A stretch of DNA of 6,009 nucleotides, from positions 19,126-25,134 of the forward strand of contig NVTQ01000010.1 of NCBI GenBank assembly GCA_002401635.1, given 5' to 3'. The stretch comes from Pseudomonadota bacterium (GTDB lineage: Bacteria; Pseudomonadota; Zetaproteobacteria; Mariprofundales; Mariprofundaceae). This document shows, piece after piece, positions 5,610-6,009 of the stretch. A model generated the notes under the pieces. That model ran no database searches. It was not told where the DNA came from and was given only the letters and a program-made list of their open reading frames with translations. A program made the position numbers and the translations under genes. Each line of letters begins with the position of its first letter. The first letter of the stretch is position 1.

Positions 5610-5783
5610 ATGCTCGGAAGACATCAAAAAACCAGCGGTGAAGAAACAACCCTTATCAAAGTGCAATGGCGCAACCTTCGCACGTGGCATTTACACGAAA
5701 AGAAACGCCTAAAAAGAGCCATGAACAAACGTTTTAGACAAGAAGGAAAGAAAAACGCCTTGTGGAATCAGGTTTCTGTCTAA
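5610..5783 (+). CDS. 57-aa highly basic protein of unknown function
   Basis: A small protein of 57 residues beginning MLGRHQKTSG. It has 15 Lys/Arg and 4 Glu and no Asp, with the charge concentrated in HEKKRLKRAMNKRFRQEGKK (residues 29-48), which could form a basic amphipathic helix. Three tryptophans (20, 26, 52) are spread through it. There is no signal peptide, cysteine or membrane segment. I do not recognise a family. It is probably real: it has its own sigma70-like promoter, a near-perfect ribosome binding site and a strong intrinsic terminator 24 bases after the stop, together a complete monocistronic unit. The composition suggests RNA, DNA or ribosome binding, or a small regulator, but that is inference from charge only. 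Confidence 0.68.
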   Translation: MLGRHQKTSGEETTLIKVQWRNLRTWHLHEKKRLKRAMNKRFRQEGKKNALWNQVSV

Positions 5784-5806
5784 ATAGCTTTTCTTTATAT
5801 TTTTTT

Positions 5807-5836
5807 AAAAGCCTCGCTCATGCGGGGCTTTTTTTT
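5807..5836 (+). terminator. strong intrinsic terminator
   Basis: AAAAGCCTCGC (5807-5817) pairs with GCGGGGCTTTT (5822-5832) through 11 pairs including one G-U, around a TCAT loop, and the stem runs into eight T residues (5829-5836). It ends the 57-aa gene transcript. On the minus strand the hairpin also has a short T run (from 5810-5807), so it may act weakly as a terminator for the convergent gene on the right. Confidence 0.9.
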
Positions 5837-5858
5837 ATTCCCTAATTTTTGTTTTAAG

Positions 5859-5895
5859 CCAAGATTCGACTTTCGCAACTATTTAGTCCAATAAC
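5859..5895. repeat. partial copy of the fold-back element's left end
   Basis: CCAAGATTCGAC (5859-5870) is identical to 1460-1471 in the left arm of the 164-bp element. A few bases on, CGCAACTATTTAG (5874-5886) matches CGCAACTCTTTGG (1491-1503) at 11 of 13 positions. The intervening 19 bases of the first copy (1472-1490) are reduced to three here. No right arm is visible before the window ends. The simplest reading is a diverged, internally deleted copy of the same element; the feature end is approximate. Confidence 0.45.
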
Positions 5896-6009
5896 GTTTG
5901 AGGAAAACACAAGGACTTCAACAGGAGAAGCCCCATCCCTGTTATCGCTGCACCTTGATACAGTGTCAGCAAAAGGATCAGCGCAGTATCACGCGCCCTT
6001 TTGATGGCG
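5883..6009 (-). CDS. C-terminal end of a probable membrane protein, cut by the window edge
   Basis: On the minus strand a frame is open from the right edge to a TAA at 5885-5883, giving 41 residues: AIKRARDTALILLLTLYQGA, then AITGMGLLLLKSLCF and the end PQTLLD. A basic stretch followed by one long or two short hydrophobic segments (about residues 8-35) looks like a terminal transmembrane region. The convergent orientation, with the terminator at 5807-5836 between it and the 57-aa gene, supports a real gene end. Only a fragment is visible, so no family can be named, and a chance open frame remains possible. Confidence 0.42.
   Translation of the reverse strand, partial: AIKRARDTALILLLTLYQGAAITGMGLLLLKSLCFPQTLLD

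Noticed and set aside
5502..5690. 62-codon minus-strand frame across the GTPase end and small gene
   Set aside because: It is antisense to the promoter, ribosome binding site and first half of the better-supported 57-aa gene.

Overview
The window is about 6 kb of moderately AT-rich DNA from a Gram-negative bacterium, most likely a proteobacterium. The evidence is an outer-membrane beta-barrel protein of the DUF1302 type ending in phenylalanine, a periplasmic cytochrome c' with a Sec signal, and a MglB/Roadblock plus Ras-like GTPase cluster. A marine or iron-oxidising lineage such as the Zetaproteobacteria would fit, but this is a guess from gene style, not something the sequence proves.

Layout. 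(1) 1-1440, plus strand: the 3' part of a DUF1302 outer-membrane protein, then a cytochrome c'-type monohaem protein 27 bases downstream, probably one operon delivering an envelope redox or transport function. (2) 1441-1726: no gene, but a 164-bp degenerate fold-back element with 19-bp terminal inverted repeats and a separate GU-rich hairpin. (3) 1727-3238: a B12-binding-type radical SAM protein with a DUF4080-like tail, GTG start. (4) 3239-3383: intergenic region with a perfect CRP-type palindrome (TGTGA-N6-TCACA). (5) 3384-5522: a four-gene cluster of two different Roadblock/LC7 proteins, an unrecognised 206-aa protein, and a small Ras-superfamily GTPase whose start overlaps the 206-aa gene by 8 bases. 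A probable terminator or attenuator separates the Roadblock pair from the last two genes. (6) 5537-5836: a self-contained small transcription unit with a sigma70-like promoter, a strong ribosome binding site, a 57-aa very basic protein and a strong terminator. (7) 5883-6009, minus strand: the likely C-terminus of a membrane protein running off the right edge. A piece resembling the end of the fold-back element lies just past its stop.

The core of the window is region 5. By analogy with MglA/MglB, one or both Roadblock proteins would act on the GTPase as regulator or scaffold, and the 206-aa protein, translationally coupled to the GTPase, is a candidate third component. The GTPase has Gly where Ras has the Mg-coordinating Asp of its G3 motif, and TKQD in place of NKxD, which places it among the divergent prokaryotic Ras-like GTPases. 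The output of this module (polarity, motility, pili, secretion or something else) cannot be read from the window.
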